DNA of 7,964 nucleotides from Oxalobacteraceae bacterium UBA7693 (GTDB lineage Bacteria > Pseudomonadota > Gammaproteobacteria > Burkholderiales > Burkholderiaceae_D), in the NCBI GenBank assembly GCA_002482715.1, contig DLGN01000261.1:1-7964 (forward strand), written 5' to 3'. Made by a program: the position numbers and the translations under genes. Below the pieces are notes generated by a model. The model was given only the letters and a program-made list of their open reading frames with translations, did no database searches and was not told the DNA's origin. This document shows, piece after piece, positions 6,924 to 7,964 of this stretch (position 1 is its first letter; each line of letters starts with the position of its first letter).

Positions 6924-7628
6924 ATGATGACTATCAAAGCGCTGATTTTCGACCTGGACGACACATTGTGGCCTGTGGCACCGGTGATTCAACAAGCCGA
7001 AGCAACTTTGCATGCATGGATAGCCCAACAGCTTCCAGCACTTGCTTCGAGGTATTCGATCGATGCTTTACGTGAGCGGCGGCAGGCTTTGGTAAAGACA
7101 GATGCGCGATTTAGTTATGATTTGTGGGCTTTACGCCATACTTTGTTAAAGCAGGTCTTTACAGAACATAATCCATCGCCTGATCTGGCAGATCAAGCGA
7201 TGCAAGTGTTTGCCCATGCACGTAATCAAGTCACTTTTTTTGCCGATGTCATGCCCGCTCTTGGCGTGTTGAAAGACAGCTACCAGCTGGGCTCAATTTC
7301 TAATGGGTTTGCAGATATTGAGGCGATAGGTTTGGGTAAACATTTTTCTGTATCTTTGGCCGCACACACTTTTGGTTGTGCAAAACCCGATCCCCGCATA
7401 TTTTTGGCAATGTTAGAGCACTTGCAATTAGCACCAAGTGAAGTGATGTATCTGGGGGATGATTTGCGCTTGGATGTCGCTGGAGCGCAGCAAGTCGGTA
7501 TGCGGGCAACTTGGGTCAATCGTCGCGGCATAACATTGGCGGAGACAGAACATGCTGATGTTCAGCCTGACTTTATCGTAAAAGACTTGCAAGAACTGTT
7601 GCGCGAACTCAATCTAAGTGTTCGATGA
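6924..7628 (+). CDS. HAD-superfamily hydrolase, subfamily IA (YigB-like phosphatase)
   Basis: This 234-residue cytoplasmic protein has all four HAD motifs: I, DLDDTLW (10-16), with nucleophile Asp10 and Asp12; II, SNG (126-128); III, Lys154 in CAKPDP; and IV, GDDLRLD (178-184). The roughly 90-residue helical insert after motif I is a C1 cap of the subfamily IA type. The order NG...GLG..F...G..KP...GDD...D..GA...GM resembles E. coli YigB, an FMN and ribityl-aminouracil phosphate phosphatase, from memory rather than an alignment. YjjG-type nucleotidases are an alternative. The protein begins MM, and no Shine-Dalgarno precedes it. The monooxygenase ends 62 bases upstream and hrcA starts 58 bases downstream, all on the + strand. 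Family is certain; substrate is inferred. Confidence 0.9.
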   Translation: MMTIKALIFDLDDTLWPVAPVIQQAEATLHAWIAQQLPALASRYSIDALRERRQALVKTDARFSYDLWALRHTLLKQVFTEHNPSPDLADQAMQVFAHARNQVTFFADVMPALGVLKDSYQLGSISNGFADIEAIGLGKHFSVSLAAHTFGCAKPDPRIFLAMLEHLQLAPSEVMYLGDDLRLDVAGAQQVGMRATWVNRRGITLAETEHADVQPDFIVKDLQELLRELNLSVR

Positions 7629-7674
7629 TTGTTGGCATATTGCAAAAAACAATGCGTTTCTGCGACAGCTAGCC

Positions 7675-7680
7675 TAAAAT
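7675..7680 (+). promoter_or_regulatory. Possible -10 box of hrcA
   Basis: TAAAAT lies six bases before the hrcA ATG. If it acts as a -10 box, the transcript would begin at or very near the start codon and be essentially leaderless, consistent with the absence of a Shine-Dalgarno. No good -35 is found 16-18 bases upstream, so the assignment is weak. hrcA could equally be read through from the phosphatase gene. Confidence 0.25.
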
Positions 7681-7686
7681 AAAACT

Positions 7687-7964
7687 ATGCAACTCGATAA
7701 TCGCGCTCAAACTCTCTTAAAAGCCCTGGTGGAACGGTATATTGCCGACGGCCAGCCAGTTGGTTCACGTGAACTTTCCAAGATATCTGGTTTGGAATTG
7801 TCACCGGCAACCATCCGTAATGTGATGTCCGATCTGGAGGAAATGGGATTTGTCACCAGTCCGCATACCTCATCTGGTCGCATCCCCACTCCGCGTGGTT
7901 ATCGCGTGTTTGTGGATCAGCTATTGACGGTGCAAGAGCTTGATGAGTCTGTGCTTGAAAGTGC
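7687..7964 (+). CDS. hrcA: Heat-inducible transcription repressor HrcA (5' part, truncated by window end)
   Basis: HrcA is a dimeric repressor that binds the CIRCE operator in front of chaperone genes such as groESL and releases it on heat stress. Only the first 92 codons are inside the window; the frame is open at the right edge. The visible part is the N-terminal winged-helix DNA-binding domain: RAQTLLKALVERYIADGQPVGS (6-27), the recognition-helix region SPATIRNVMSDLEEMGF (39-55), and PHTSSGRIPTPRGYRVFVD (59-77). The family usually has HTSAGR, and here the Ala is Ser63, a mild change. The ATG chosen gives the typical N-terminus MQLDNRAQ. No CIRCE-like repeat is visible in the 58 bases upstream or elsewhere in the window, so autoregulation through CIRCE is not supported here. 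Confidence 0.96.
   Translation, partial: MQLDNRAQTLLKALVERYIADGQPVGSRELSKISGLELSPATIRNVMSDLEEMGFVTSPHTSSGRIPTPRGYRVFVDQLLTVQELDESVLES

Noticed and set aside
7628..7653. ATTGTT...AACAAT hairpin after the phosphatase gene, as a terminator.
   Set aside because: The stem is short and AT-rich, with a loop of 14, and no T-tract follows.
7629..7686. CIRCE operator before hrcA.
   Set aside because: No TTAGCACTC-N9-GAGTGCTAA or close variant is visible in the gap or elsewhere in the window.
1..7964. Mobile elements, CRISPR arrays, tRNA or rRNA genes, toxin-antitoxin or defence systems.
   Set aside because: Every long conserved frame is accounted for by the eight genes listed, and no transposase, repeat-spacer pattern or RNA gene was seen.

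Overview
The window reads as ordinary chromosomal DNA from a betaproteobacterium, most likely order Burkholderiales. The N-terminus of HrcA, the ferrochelatase with a C-terminal tail rich in charged residues, and the recN/nadK/hrcA neighbourhood all fit that order. Base composition looks close to or slightly below 50% GC by eye (not computed), lower than in many Burkholderiales. That leaves relatives such as Undibacterium or Polynucleobacter possible, but the genus cannot be fixed from this window.

Layout, left to right. Positions 1-205 hold no gene I can support, apart from a possible last few codons of a + strand gene at the very edge. Five genes then lie on the minus strand (read right to left): a GNAT acetyltransferase (5500-5021), NAD kinase nadK (4878-3985), the DNA repair ATPase recN (3866-2220), ferrochelatase hemH (2148-1042) and diadenosine tetraphosphatase apaH (1042-206). 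A divergent intergenic region (5501-5643) separates them from three plus-strand genes: an FAD-dependent monooxygenase (5644-6861), a HAD-family phosphatase resembling YigB (6924-7628), and the first 92 codons of the heat-shock repressor hrcA, cut by the window end.

The genes are mostly housekeeping or stress functions: NADP supply (nadK), SOS-inducible break repair (recN, with a clear LexA box upstream), the last step of haem synthesis (hemH), removal of the stress nucleotide Ap4A (apaH) and control of chaperone genes (hrcA). hemH and apaH overlap by one base and are almost certainly cotranscribed. The acetyltransferase, monooxygenase and phosphatase sit between nadK and hrcA, which are often divergent neighbours in this order. 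They look like an accessory insertion, although their base composition does not obviously differ from the flanks.

No mobile element, CRISPR array, tRNA or rRNA was seen, and I do not see a new multi-gene system. The non-coding signals most worth attention are the LexA box and leader dyad before recN, a nested 83-base inverted repeat between the acetyltransferase gene and nadK, and an 8-base inverted repeat overlapping a perfect -10 box just before the monooxygenase gene.
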